This document shows, piece after piece, positions 11,453 through 23,635 of a stretch of DNA of 64,000 bases. The stretch is from Ctena decussata (Eukaryota; Mollusca; Bivalvia; Lucinida; Lucinidae), in NCBI GenBank assembly GCA_963989385.1, contig OZ022502.1, positions 945,501 to 1,009,500 on the forward strand, given 5' to 3'. The first letter of the stretch is position 1; the number at the start of each line of letters is the position of its first letter. Below the pieces are notes generated by a model. That model was not told the DNA's origin, ran no database searches, and worked only from the letters and a program-made list of their open reading frames with translations. The translations under genes were made by a program, and so were the position numbers.

Positions 11453-12592
11453 CAAGAGCTGTTGCCTGACAGCATAGCTCGCCTGAATTGGTGCTTGCCC
11501 ATCACATAGCCGCTATGGTGGAAGGACTGCTATGCATAAAACTTCAGGCAAGCATGTCCAAAAATAAAATCACATTTACAAACAAAAATTAAAATAAAAA
11601 AATTGAAATAAAATTTCAAAGTCCATGAGCTTGAGATAAAAAAATTGAGAGAGGGAGGGGGTGGGGGGGGGCGGGGGTGTTGAGCGGGGGGGAGGGAGAG
11701 AGAGGCTAGGATGTAGGATGTACCATTATCTAACATCAGTCAAAGTATTAGTATCAACTGAGTCCATCATCGTGGCACTGTGCAGTGAAATTATGTCTTC
11801 ATAAATATAAAACTTTACCCAAAATCATTAAGACAAAATTCTAAGTTCAAGGTCATCCAGTGGGTTAAGTTTAAGGTGTTTTATAAAATCTCAAAAAAGT
11901 GTCTAACATCAGTTCAAGTATAAACTAAATCTCTGCAAAGCATTATGAATCAGTATGCAATTACAAAACTTTAATAAAGACCAAAATTTCCTAAGTCCCT
12001 GACCTTGACATCAAGGTCACTGAGCGGGGTTGGGGTAGTACTCTGTAGCTCTAACTACTGTGCAAATATAAAAAGAATTCATCTACGGGTTCAGGAGATA
12101 TGTGTCTTTAAAAAACTTTAACCAAAACATCCAATCAATAAAAAGACAATTTTCTAAGACCATGACCTTGACCTCAAGGTCACTGAGGGGTGGGGGTAGT
12201 ACCTTCAAAAACTTTAGACCAATATCTAACTTCAGTGCAAGTATTAAAGGAATCCATCCATGGGTTAAGGAGATATTGGGCTTTATAAAACTTTAACCAA
12301 AACATCCAGTCCAAAAAAACTCCCAATTTTCTAAGTCCATGACCTTGACATCAAGGTCACTGAGTGGGGTGGGGGTGGTACCCTATTAAACTTTGGACCA
12401 ATATCTAACTACAGTGCAAGTATCAAAAGAATACATCCATGGGTTAAGGAGATATAGGCCTTTAAAAAACTTTAACCAAAACATCCAATTCGAACGCCGA
12501 CGCGGACGCGGACGCGGACGCGGACGTGGACGCCGATGCCGACGCTGTGGTGACAACAATAGCTCTTCCTGAACTTTCGTTCAGGCGAGCTA
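11453..12592 (-). mobile_element. Helentron/HINE-like element B
   Basis: Minus orientation. The 5' end at 12592 is TAGCTCGCCTGAA with a hairpin (CCTGAA...TTCAGG). Its perfect 13-base partner at 11475-11487 lies inside a terminal hairpin (GCTGT tgcctg ACAGC, 11458-11473), which precedes the terminal CAAGAGC word (minus strand GCTCTTG, then TT). That is the asymmetric layout of Helentrons. Inside are a GACGCG hexamer run (12489-12521), about four ~170-bp tandem units and a G-rich tract (11646-11703). No coding sequence is present. It interrupts repeat R2 at 11290-11440. Confidence 0.72.
11760..12480 (-). repeat. ~170-bp tandem repeats in element B
   Basis: Marker 'gaccttgac(a/c)tcaaggtcac' recurs at 12001, 12164 and 12341, with a decayed form ('ttcaaggtcatccagtggg') near 11847. 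Each unit also carries 'accaatatctaac', 'cagtgcaagtat', 'catgggttaaggagatat' and 'actttaaccaaaacatcca'. The marker itself is a palindrome of nuclear-receptor-type AGGTCA half-sites. Confidence 0.85.
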
Positions 12593-15168
12593 AAATGCAT
12601 ATAATGCGAGGTCTGTCTGTTGCCGGCTAAAATCTGCCCTGATACACAATTGAAGGATTCGTGACTTAAATACAATCATGCACTTACTCGTATGACGCAA
12701 TAAATTCGGTATTGACACTTTTATTATTCGATCAAATTTGTGTGCTAGTGCAAACTCATTTGTACGATATTTCTTTCACAGTTCTTCCAGTTCCGGTGTC
12801 TTTGGCTGAGCTGTGCCTTTCCTTATGGTGACCGTATCTATGTCAATTTATTTTAAGATACCGCACATAGTTGTATTATTTTTCCTTGGCAACAGATTCT
12901 TACTCATGATGATATCGCATTCATGCAATGACACACGTTTCTGCCGCTACGAATCTATTGCCTTATTTATTTAGTTTTCAGCCACTTTGATGAACGTTTA
13001 AAGCAGTGTAATACCAAACTGCAGACACCTTTTTAAAACACCTATTTCTACATCAGTTCAGTTAGAGACTTATGTATTTGTATACTTTATACCAGTTATT
13101 CGTCTACTATAACCTATCGGTTATTTGGCGAATTTGACATAAGTTTAATATTAATATCTCATTTTCTATATTTTTACATCAACATCTTATTTTCTTTCTT
13201 TTTGTTGTTTTTGTTTCAGAATATTAATTTTTCTTCATACTCTGAAACTTTAGGATGATATTATTATAAATGAATTAATGTTATAATAAGCAATGGTTGT
13301 TTGTCGTTTGGCCGTAGTTCATTGTACAGTGTACCGGATGCTACGACAATTATCAGGTTCCATTTATACGAAGGTTGGTCAGAGCACATGTCCTGCGCCG
13401 CGGCTTTCACGGAATATTTATTTGACCAGGTAAGTTTCTGACCAGGCTTCGAAGATCCGTAGGCTGATCTGAGTTTCCGAAGTTCGTGTATCCTAGATAT
13501 ACATTTCGTCATTTTATGACTCCTGTGACGTATCGATAGTTATAAATAACAAATACTTGCAGTGTCACAGACAAGATACAAACACTTATTTTGTCACAAC
13601 AAGCAATCAATTTGGTGTTTGAGAAGTTAGTATGATCCAAATACGTACAATATTTGTTAATACTGGAAACTTCTATGTCATTAATGGCTTGGAACTGTTG
13701 CTACGAATAATAGTCTACAAATACTGTTATTTATTGCTAAGAACGAACTGTACTCTTATTTTAAGTTTATTGCAGGAACGAAGAGATAAAATGAAATGTT
13801 CTTTAAAGTTTTTGTAATGCAAACTCTTGTCGGCTCAAAGCCGCATATATTGTTGCTTATCTTTGCATATCTTTATTGTAAGAAAACCAAGTATTGCAAA
13901 GTTAAAGTTTGCTTTTATGCCATATTTTATCACACATCTGTGTTTATTTCAAAAATGTCTTCGTATCAGGTAAAGGATGACGAACTTGCGCATAGTTCGT
14001 TCTATTTCCTTTTCATCCCTGTCAAAAGGCTCTTATGGAACCAACGTGAATTGGTATGCCCACACGAAAAACGAATGATCATTTAGATGTTAGAACTGTA
14101 TTGCAAAGACAACAATGCTGCATCTACACCAAAATGATAATAGGAAACATATGAAGTGTTTTCATTTTACGGTATCTGTTTTTTTTCATCCTATACCGTG
14201 GTTATGAAAAAAAGCATACAGTTTCAGTGAGGCTGTCACATTTATTTCCGAAATAAGTTCCAGCAATGTTGCGAGATTGTGTTAGCTTGGTTTCAATTCA
14301 TGAAGAAAAAAAAAGATATTGTCCAAAATGGCGGCCTCCAATGTAGTCTAACTGTCCGTCAATACAACAGACATCAACAGCCATATAAAATGCAGAAGTC
14401 ATATATTTGTCTATTGTAACGAATTTCTATATCAAATCACAAAACAAAATGAAATGCTAAGTGAAAAGCTGCAAAAATACTTAAGATACATTAGACATGT
14501 TTGAAATGGACTGAAAATATTTGTCTTGTCTAAAGCAAGAAAGTCTTTATTGAAAAGCTGATCAACAATAAGTAGAGTAGCCATCAACTTTTGAATCCAC
14601 GAAAATTTATTGTAGTTTTCTGAGCAAGTGTTATATTAAGTATAGAACTACTTAAACGCCGCGTTTTTCTCTTTGATTTTCCTAAAATGACTTCGTTTGC
14701 GGATGATTTACTAGATCTATAGCAGTTTTGCAGTTTAGTACACTCAGTTTTGGTTCATATAAATTTCTAAACTGGTTAGATAGCGATTGTTTTCTATTAA
14801 AAGTTCTGTTTGATATATCATTTTTGAGCATAATCTGCAGCTAAACAGAAACCACTGGTTATAAGATGAACGTTTATTTTGGAATATTTCTCTCAGCCGA
14901 GATTTTACAATTCAGGAAATGAACTGGTTTAATCATCTTGTATGCCTGACATTTTCATGTGAAGAGGCGTTTGTAGCTATAATACGATAAATATTATACC
15001 GTTTGACAATCCAAACAGTCCGACAAGGATTAAAATATTTACAGGTACAGGAACCATGAAAGAATTGTATAATTGTCGGAAGACAAATATATCAAACGAT
15101 TTTGGTTCAGAAAAAATTCTACTGTCCTCGAAATATACTAATTTTCGGGGACACTTGATTTTACATTA
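12593..15168. other. Unassigned, with one possible noncoding exon
   Basis: A pyrimidine-rich acceptor-like 'tttttgtttcag' ends at about 13219, and a strong donor match CAG|GTAAGT lies near 13428-13436. The segment between has stops in all three frames, so it could only be a UTR or noncoding exon. A word resembling the foldback MITE M1 ('aggctgatctgagt') lies near 13460. Frames at 13632-14086 show no motif. Confidence 0.3.
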
Positions 15169-15370
15169 GGGTAGAATCGGGCAACTTTGGACAGGGGGGT
15201 AATTTCGGACACACCATTGCCATCAGTGAAAATCCAGATTAGACGGTCATCAGAATTTTCACTGTTTAGCCTGTTATTTTTTTTTGTTTTAGTTCCAAAC
15301 AACTGACATATGCAGGACAAAATGTCACTGTCCGAATTTACCCACTGTCCGAAGTTACCCGACTCTCCCC
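15169..15370. mobile_element. TA-flanked MITE (Tc1/mariner-like TSD)
   Basis: A 202-base element flanked by TA on both sides (15167-15168 and 15371-15372). The left end starts GGGTAGAATCGGGCAACTTT, and the inverse of the right end starts GGGGAGAGTCGGGTAACTTC. Similarity continues through 'GGACA...GGTAA(t/a)TTCGGACA' for about 44 bases. No ORF spans it. The TA duplication suggests mobilisation by a Tc1/mariner-type transposase, but the termini alone do not prove the superfamily. Confidence 0.85.
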
Positions 15371-15990
15371 TAGTTTAACCTAGTTTAACCTTTTCACTGG
15401 CTTTGACAGCCATGTGGGTGCCTAAAACTGTCAGATGACATGGTATTTATGCCAACTTTGTCTCGCCACATAATAACTATGCTGTTTACAAAACTGACTG
15501 GTGTTATTGAATATGTCTCTAAAGCTGGATCTGACATTTACTAAAATTCCTAGCTAGGACCTATAGGTTTCATATCTAGTTCGAAAATGAAATAAAAACA
15601 TGGTGACCATAAACTGCGATGAAAGCATTATGAATCGGAGCATAGTTTTATTCGCAATCTTGAGAGACATTGATGCAAGAATGCCTAATATCAAGTTTGG
15701 GTCAAATCGATGCGGGCATCCCCACAAGAAAACACAATACGCAATACAACAGTTTATGTCAAATTATGGCACGTTAACAAAACTAAATAAGCATGTAAGG
15801 TAAATACATTTCTGTTTATAAAGTAGGTAGCTGAAAATGGAAAAATCATACACATGTGAAACAGGTCTGTTTCGTGTTTTATGTATCTCATGCTTTCGTT
15901 GTTTTGTGAATTTTCACATAATTATAATTCACGAAAGACGCTATGGTGAGGGTTTGAGCTTTGTAAACTGGTTGAATTCTCCCCCTTAAC
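15371..15990. other. No supported feature
   Basis: Holds a 67-codon frame (15600-15803) that ends against a donor-like AAG|GTAAAT. There is no in-frame acceptor upstream and no recognisable motif. Confidence 0.3.
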
Positions 15991-16130
15991 TTACTCCTAC
16001 CGTTCCAATAAAAATCTATAACGGCTACAAAGAGCACATACGAGAACTTTCAGCACTAGAAAACTGGGGTGGGGGAGTGGGCTTAAACTAGGTTTACTGG
16101 ACTTTCGGTTGGAGCCGGTTAGGGGTAGCA
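15985..16130 (+). repeat. R1 tail, degraded
   Basis: 'cctaccgttccaat' followed by 'aaactggggtgggggagtgg' and 'cttaaactaggtttactgg' is a decayed form of the R1 tail and its palindrome. Confidence 0.45.
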
Positions 16131-16139
16131 AAGTTCTTT

Positions 16140-19100
16140 TACAATGATCTTTTTTTTGATTCAGTCAGCAACACTTTTATTTCGTCTCGCTTCTAGACTG
16201 AGGAATAAGGCATCTTTGTTTGCGTAACCTGCATGCTCAGATGTTGATGAACAACTATATCAAATTCGCTGTTAATGTAGCAGTGTCAGTTTCTTTGTTA
16301 TTTATTGAGGAAATAATCAATATCTTAAAACGATTATGCAGATATCGATGCTTTTGACTAATGAAGCTGCAGACAGAAATATTTTGCATCAATCAAGCTC
16401 TGTTAATAGATGGCAGATATACAATCCCGAATGTCAATCTTAGCAACGGAATAGTTTCATATAATATAAAATGGGTAACATGATGCATTAGTCGTGTACT
16501 TAGATTATACTGCTACAAACTCATAGAGATGCCCTCTGTTTAAATGGCAGACTGATTGTTCCTAATCAAACACCTATGCTTATTATAAGAAGTTCCTTCT
16601 GGCAAACATTTTTACACGTCTGTATATATTTGAATGATCTTGTTTTCACTAAAATGTTCTTTTCCCTGTCTTGATGAGACTCTCACACTTACAGATTAAT
16701 GGGAGAAATCTGCCATCGTGTAGTTTGATAATAACCTTCTCGTCCGGCCTTCTTACAATATTTGTATAATGGGACGACTTATCAGCTTAAGCCAAATGGT
16801 TGTTTAAACATTACTTTGATATTAGCCCAGATACTATATCAACGTCGAAATTGAACAAATTAAAGTAGCATGCATACTCGTTTTTTTATTGAAAATAAGT
16901 TTGTGCTTCAGACAAGCCGTTGAGGGTTAGCAATTTGGATCCATAAGCTGGAGTCAAGGCAAAATGAATTAGGGCCAAATGGGGTCCAGTGTAGCCTCTG
17001 GATAAGTACATCTTCAGCACCGTCTCAATAATTCAAAATACAGCTTTAATCTTTGAACAACTTCCGCGAAGTTCTAGATTATACAATATAAAACTAACAA
17101 CACAGTCAGACAAATTTTGAAACAAATGTTATGGTGTCTAAACTTTCTTTCGTGATGAACCCTTCTATTTACGATGAAAGAAATGGCATATCATGAGGCA
17201 ATCGTTTCTGTTGTAAATAGTTCCATATCTCCATGGGGCTGTAACAGTGCTCTAAAAGAGCTAAATAATATATATCATCTTGTTTCGCAAGTTTCATATG
17301 GATATACCCTGTAGATTCCTAGTTAGCAATTTTTGGAATAAAGAATCAGCTGCTTCTAATTGACTGCATTACTTAGGATTTCCGACCATTGAATTGCAAC
17401 AATTATGTCGTATAGTATTGCATGAATATTAAATACATTGTGTTATACTTTTTTATCTTATAGTTTTAACCTCAGAATTGATAAAGTTTATGTCTCTTTG
17501 TTCTTAGTTTGGTCATCTCAACTGGATAATCGCAGTTTCTTTCGCAATATTTACATGAATAAATTGGTGCATAGTGTTTCATAAAAGGACTTAGGCAAAC
17601 AGGACAGACCAGGAACACATGCTGCAGAACGCGGCCTCTGATTAGGATTTTCACTGTTTCCAAAAATAACCAGCAGTTTCAGAAAAAAAAAAAAAAAACA
17701 CAATCGCATTAAAGATTGTTTCCCTCGTTTATTTTATGTTTTCAGATACAAATATTTTAACACAAATTTCGTAAGACAATATGTAATAGTCTCATAATTC
17801 ACCGTACAAATTTTCAGAAAATGCATGTTTTTGCGTTAAATATGGAATGAAAAATAATCTTCAAATCAAAACGCAAATTACCTATTTCCTCACGGCCTGT
17901 GAGAATATCGATTTTGACCATGAGTCATATGATCGTGTACAGGTATTTGTCTTATTCGTGCAGGTAATTGTGATGTGTGAATAAATTATTTTTGTATATT
18001 AATGCGATTTCGAGCGCGGTCTGCGATCGTTTAAAAATTTATCTTATTGTTTATTAAAAGTCACTTTTATCACGCATTTCTATTTCAAATGTATAGTTAG
18101 ACCATGTCGGAGGTATTGCTTGAAATATTAAATCAAATCATTTTTATTATTATTATCAAGGGAGTAAATCTATAATAAACTAATTGGTCAATTAACCCAA
18201 TCTAATAATGATGTAGTTGACTTATTCAATTTATAAGGATAGCCGAGTCCATTAGACATAAATGAGTCGAAGTTTTTCCATGATATTATTTCTTTGACAG
18301 TGCAGTCTATGTGACTGGCAATAACGTAAGGATCAGACAGGCTTAGCATAGAATAATGAACTATGATAGTAAGAGATACACAAAGGTTTTATAGCCAAGA
18401 TATTGCAACAAGTAGAAGCATAAGGTTATAGTAAACACAAAAATGTCTATCATACTGCTTCCGGAAACAGGGTGAAATAAATTTACATAATTATCTTTAC
18501 ATTAATAAGATTTTATAGAAGCACTTTTGATGCAATTTAGATTTGTTTTATCTCACCCTCATTGCCATTACTAGTTGTCTTTGTACCAACATATATTTGG
18601 TGCTTAGGACAGGGTGAAGTACACGATTGCATCGGCTTCTGATCTTTGTCTGTTTATCTACTTTCTGTTATAATCATAATAATAATTAACGTTTGCCATC
18701 TGCACTATAAACAGACATTTAAAATTGGTCCAAGCTGATTCTAAAGTTTTGATTCTTACTACCCGAAATCACGTGACTAAGTTCATTTAGAGTAATTAAG
18801 CCTGAGCCGTTGTTAGACGGTGTGGCTAGTGTCGTACATTTGATTACTTGTCATAAACAAACTCAGTTAAAGTAATTTTGTTATTTATATTTCTATGGAG
18901 TGTTCCATGCTGCCAAGGTGCATCAGTTTTAAACTCTAAATATTCCTTCTTCTTGGCGATAAATTTTAATAATTACACACTTTTGTTGTCAACATTCTGA
19001 GCATTATGTACTTGTAGATTATTTTCAATTAATATCATGCCATTATGGATGGTTAGTATGAAACATGTCGCAGTTTGGAATAAATAAATATTACTTCTGG

Positions 19101-20600
19101 TTTTATGTTTATTTCTTATGGTATTGACCTTGATTTTTAACCGAGAAACTGAGAGGTAAGTCCATTGACAATAATATGTCTGTCTAAAGCATTAAGAAAG
19201 GCTCAGACAGTCTTAGACATACGATAATGAAATCTCACAGTTTGTGTATGCAAAATGGATTTAAAGTATAAGATGTGTAATTATTATGGTATTACCATAT
19301 AATTACGGGTGAAAACATAATTAAACTCATTTAGAACGAAGTGAAGCATTTTTACCGTCATATTATTTCCTATGGAAAAAAGCATTTCATTCATAAACTG
19401 ATTTAAACCAGAGCTTAGTTTAGTTGAAATGTGATGGCTGAGTTTTCAGTGCTACTGTTTATCCATTAATGTTTGCCGTACCATGAGTAGATAATATGGC
19501 AATGAACAGGAACCGACAAAATTGACAGGTTTTTGATGTCTTGAGTGGGACGTACAACTTGACCTATTTCTACCTTTTTACGCTACTTTGCATAGAGTGT
19601 TCACCCAGAGCAAATGCTGCATTACTCGGTGTTCGATCAGAGATATCAAGCTGATTAAGTTCAAATTAGGTGCCTTATATTAAAAATGGACTTTTTCGTA
19701 TAAATTGTTCTTAGTGTCCACGCAAACCGAACAACTACGTGTCTGATGTACCAAAGCAGAATATGACTGCTTGGATCTTTCTGCGAACCTCCTCATGGGT
19801 TACATGGTCCTTGTACGAAATGTTCAGTACTCTTCGGTAGCATTTCATCTCAAAGGCCTGCGTTCTTTTCTCTAACTCTGCTGTCGATGCTGCTAGCCTG
19901 GTGACCATCAACATGGAAAATGGCTATTCACACGGCTGACGCCGGTGATGTCCTTTGTGGTGACTAATTTTGTGTTATTGTCCTCCTTCACGATGTCCTG
20001 GGTGTGATATGGGATTGGGGATTGAATTATGTCAGTTCCTGAGAATTTTCTTATTTACTTTTGTCCAAAACTAGATTTGTCCACACTGTAGGGTTATAGA
20101 CACCTTATCGTCATACAATGTTATGGACAGCAAATCGAATCAAATGACTCATACTTAAGGCTCAATCCCTATGACAAAATGCCCTTTGATAAACCGGGCA
20201 TTACTTTGAATAAATTACATATGCATCATAAAATTAACCTATTTAAAAAAAATGATGAATGACCCCCGACTTCTTTTGTCGGATGCACCCTGATGTATTT
20301 GTGGCTTTTATATAGTGTGTCTTCAGCTTGTCGCCGAGTTCTCTACAACTTTGTTCTATCGAAACCAACGAATTTGGATTTTGTCAAAAATTTATTAGGT
20401 GTCCGAAGGCAAAGACATGTGATATCGAGTGACGTTGCGCAGGTGAAATAGGTTCAAAAATGGCTTTTTTGATGCGTTTATCTAATCCAGCTTAAATTTT
20501 TATTGTGTCGGTAATTTTTAAAAGTATCGTGTCTGTGCTTCTTGTTTTCATCTTCCAGTGACTTGGGGTGACTGAACACTTGATCTCACATCTGTGTGGG
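16140..20600. other. Largest stretch without assignable content
   Basis: About 4.4 kb with no gene I can support. Minor items are an A16 run (17683-17698), two related words near 18330-18380 and 19190-19250 ('aggatcagacaggcttag', 'ggctcagacagtcttag') that also occur near 45040-45085, and a hairpin-like 'cccccgac...gtcgg' near 20262 resembling the left end of element A. It may be intron or intergenic sequence. Confidence 0.4.
17472..17663 (-). CDS. Possible zinc-ribbon-like ORF or exon
   Basis: A 63-codon minus-strand frame with the pattern CPVC-x13-CKYC-x3-C ('FLVCPVCLSPFMKHY', 'SCKYCERNC') followed by a basic tail. Paired CxxC knuckles are typical of zinc ribbons, but a frame this short can arise by chance. 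I see no upstream exon, promoter or repeated partner. It is most likely noncoding, and is listed because the cysteine spacing is the only zinc-finger-like pattern in the window. Confidence 0.18.
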   Translation of the reverse strand: METVKILIRGRVLQHVFLVCPVCLSPFMKHYAPIYSCKYCERNCDYPVEMTKLRTKRHKLYQF

Positions 20601-20606
20601 GGCCTG

Positions 20607-20826
20607 GGGCCGTATTCATAAAGCCACTTAAGTCGTTGCTATGCTGTTGCTAAGCCCAAATATCTATAAAGGAGATTCCCTACAACTATGAAATTTGCTC
20701 TGGAGGAACAGTCTTTTTAGATTGTTCCTCCAGAGCAAATCTCATAGTTGTAGGGAATCTCCTTCATAGAAATTGAGCCTTAGCAACAGCATAGCAACGA
20801 CTTAAGATGTTTCATGAATACGACCC
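20607..20826. mobile_element. Palindromic MITE M2, full copy
   Basis: A 220-base palindrome with GGGCCGTATTCATAAAGCC at the left and the inverse of GGGTCGTATTCATGAAACAT at the right. Arms include 'cttaagtcgttgctatgctg' and 'ggagattccctacaactatg' and meet at 'ggaacagtctttttagattg'. A 3-base CTG is present immediately outside both ends (20604-20606 and 20827-20829) and could be the target duplication. No ORF. A half copy is at 48651-48755. Confidence 0.88.
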
Positions 20827-21365
20827 CTGGTCTGAGTATCTGAAATATTTGTCACTGTTTCTTTTGGTTTACGAGTTCATACTTATGATTTTTATAATTT
20901 GGCCATTAGTGCATTTAATATATATAGAAATCGTTCTTTATGCCTCAGTAGGCAGTTTCTTAGTAAATTTGATTTAATCAGAAATATGACTAATATGAAA
21001 TAAATAGGCGCTACCTATAAAACGAGCACTGCTGGGAACTTTTTCTCATAACTAACATGTAGGCAATTACAGGTATGTCGATTCAGATAGTGCAGAAATG
21101 TTAGCGGTCTTGCAATTTTCGACGTTTTGAAACCACCAAACTGAAGAAAAAAATATTTATGTAATATCTTCAAGTGGGATACACTGTTAGTACAAAATCA
21201 AAAATCAAAAGTAATTTCCCTTACAGCCCTTAAGTATTTACTTCTCATGTTCTTTCCTATGAGACATCTTACCATATGGCTAAAGATTGGAATATATTCT
21301 TATCTTAGAATGCATTCTGTAAATGGATATTGCTGTTTAGTGTTATATGTGCCAGTACTAACATG

Positions 21366-21424
21366 CAGTCCTCTAGGACTTGAACCTAGTATCTTAAAAA
21401 CAGACAGCACCAACTGCAGGACTG
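21366..21424 (-). pseudogene. Truncated tRNA-like sequence
   Basis: On the minus strand 59 bases can form a 7-bp acceptor stem (CAGTCCT with AGGACTG) and a perfect T arm (CTAGG TTCAAGT CCTAG) containing the pol III B box GGTTCAAGTCC. The D and anticodon region is only about 28 bases and does not fold normally, so it is about 13 bases short of a tRNA. It is either a tRNA pseudogene or the head of a SINE. No anticodon is assigned. Confidence 0.4.
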
Positions 21425-22100
21425 TTACATAAGACTGACACAAACCCCAGATAGTGACTGATTGCCTGATTATCAAATGTGAATATCAAATTTAATCAGT
21501 GCCTACCTCTCCAAATTTTTAAGTAACTGTTAATATCTGCTGTTGTAATGAAATTGTATAAAAAATAATGCTGTCTAACCTGTCTCAAGGGTAACTCTGT
21601 TAAGGGTCACCTATCACATGTGGCTACTTTTTTGTGCCCCAGGGGACAATGAACCTCTATTAAGTGTACACCTGTCTGCCATGACTCTGCAGCCAGTTTT
21701 TGTGAGGCCCCTTCATGACCCCTCAAGACAGATTTGACTACATGTTGTATGAACACTGGGCCACTTAATCAGACTTTAACTGCATTTTTCATTGAGACTG
21801 ATCGTGAACCATCATGTTGCAACTTTACTGAGCATGAACTGGGCAAAAAGTATTAGTATGTATGTTTTTCTGACTTGATATGAAATTAAGGCATTGCCTT
21901 CTAAGTGACACCAAATCCTCGAAGTATATGAATGTACTGTTGTAAATGTACTTGATATCATTTAAAGATGGAAATTGTATGTTTAGCTTTCTTTTGTCAG
22001 AAATTCGACAATCAACTGATAGGCTTGTTTTTCATATGGATTGTACAGCCAGTCAAGATTATTTCAGTCATTTTCAACTAAATCAGTTGTACAAATTTGT
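21425..22100. other. No supported feature
   Basis: No gene or clear repeat. The 111-codon frame starting at 21946 runs into the Helentron-like end at 22278 and is not a host gene. Confidence 0.35.
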
Positions 22101-22119
22101 TGCCAAAATGTGTGATCCC

Positions 22120-22278
22120 CTAGAAAATCACATGATCACCTGCAAATATAAGATCTCAAAAACTTTCAAGCAAATGTTAACTTACGAAGAGACGGACAGA
22201 CAAACGGACATCGGACAAAAGATATATACCCCTCCTCATACTTCGTTTGCTGGGGGTATAATTATGGCCTTGCTAATA
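22120..22278 (-). mobile_element. Helentron-like element, 5' end fragment (F)
   Basis: Reverse orientation. From 22278 leftwards it reads TATACCCCC...hairpin...GGGGTATATATC, then a degraded GTCCG/GTCTG run ('gagacggacagacaaacgg' on this strand). This is the same order (hairpin, 'tatat', tetranucleotide run) as elements A, C and E. No 3' end with a partner inverted repeat was found, so it is taken as truncated. Confidence 0.5.
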
Positions 22279-22757
22279 TAATTATATAATGTAAAGTCTG
22301 ATTTGATAGTTGTCATCTCACCCCTGTAGATTTGAGACTTGCAAGTGCTTAAGACAAGCAATAGGTCTTATCAATGACAAAACAAATTGCAAATAAAAGC
22401 TCACCTCCATGATGCTCATATATCTATATCCAGAATCTCCACAACCACAACCCCCCATCAGCCAAAGCAGTAAGCCAAAGAATCTCATACGTCAAGCAAC
22501 AGTCCCTTAATCTAACTTATCTGCTATACTCCAGGGAACAACAAACACTGGAGGGCACCGGTGTTTAAATTTGAAACCAAAGAAAATCGACATGAGCTGT
22601 GTTGTCTTGTCTGCAAAAGAAGTATTGCAGAATTATGAATATATTACTGACTTATTTGCAATAATGAAAACTTAGTTTCATGGGCACAGTTGAAAACATT
22701 TTAATGAATGAACATGCAGGCGTGATCTACACTCCATTCCATGGCTTTGTGATGACC

Positions 22758-22810
22758 TCTTACAGGAAAGAATTTGCTTCCTCTGAGGGAGCAAATTCTT
22801 TCCTGTAAGA
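22758..22810. repeat. Perfect 21-bp-stem hairpin
   Basis: Arms 'tcttacaggaaagaatttgc'+t (22758-22778) and their exact inverse (22790-22810) flank an 11-base loop 'tcctctgaggg', which can itself pair down to a triloop. There are no mismatches. It is either a very short foldback element or a source of hairpin RNA; the sequence alone does not decide. Confidence 0.85.
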
Positions 22811-23635
22811 CAACCATTTCAGGCACTGGCATGAAATTGTAACCAATAGAATGTAGATTATCTAAACCATTCCACTCCAGGTTTATCTATGGCACTTTCA
22901 TGTTGCATCACAATAGAACTAATATAATAATAAAGACTGTCATTGAGTGTCATAAAGAATGAACTTGTTCCAGACATCAGAGAAATTTGTTTCAGAAGTG
23001 ACTCTCATGGACAATCCTACCTTCAATGTTTTAAATAGGAATCAAAGTTTTACCGAATCTAATGCATATTCAAGAAATGCTTGTAACAGTTTTGAAGTTT
23101 ATTATAGCAAGGGCATTTACTAGGATAAATATGGTATATTGGTACGTAGAACTGTTTGAAATGGCTTTGTGTAATTCCTTAGAACTCTTGTACTACATAA
23201 CTCTTGTACTACATGGCCGTCTCCTGCCGGTGATTCACTTTTTCATCTGCAGAACATATTAAAATCCGAGCAAATATAAGATATAAGATTACTGGGTCCG
23301 GATAAATAATACATAAAACTTCAAATTAAACTACAGTAGGTCTCTCTCTTACAAAACACTATCCTTAAGTTTCCTAGCTAGTTTGAGGGGTTGGGGGGCG
23401 GAGGTGGGTATCTGACAACTAATTTTGAGTCTGTGACATTCCAGCTGACAAACAATTTTGAGTACCCTCTGGACATTCCAGACATTTTTTGTACCGTGTG
23501 AATCCTAATAAATGCCCTGCTCTAATAAACGCCCTTGCTTCTAACCTGTCGTCACCCTTCTGTATGTCTCTTCTTCATGACCCAGAAATGACATCTTACA
23601 AATTGTGAAAATACAGACAAATTAATTTTTTAGAT
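22811..23635. other. No supported feature
   Basis: AT-rich. Frames up to 66 codons without motifs. A G-rich patch lies near 23385-23405. Confidence 0.35.

Noticed and set aside
13220..13431. Possible coding exon between an acceptor-like TTTCAG and CAG|GTAAGT
   Set aside because: Stops occur in all three frames. It could only be a UTR or noncoding exon, so no CDS is called.
15600..15803. 67-codon frame ending at a donor-like AAG|GTAAAT
   Set aside because: The frame is closed by a stop just before its ATG, no acceptor is in phase, and no motif is recognised.
20262..20290. 'cccccgac...gtcgg' hairpin as a sixth Helentron-like 5' end
   Set aside because: No simple-repeat run, tandem units or partner inverted repeat follow. 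It could be a relic but is not supportable.
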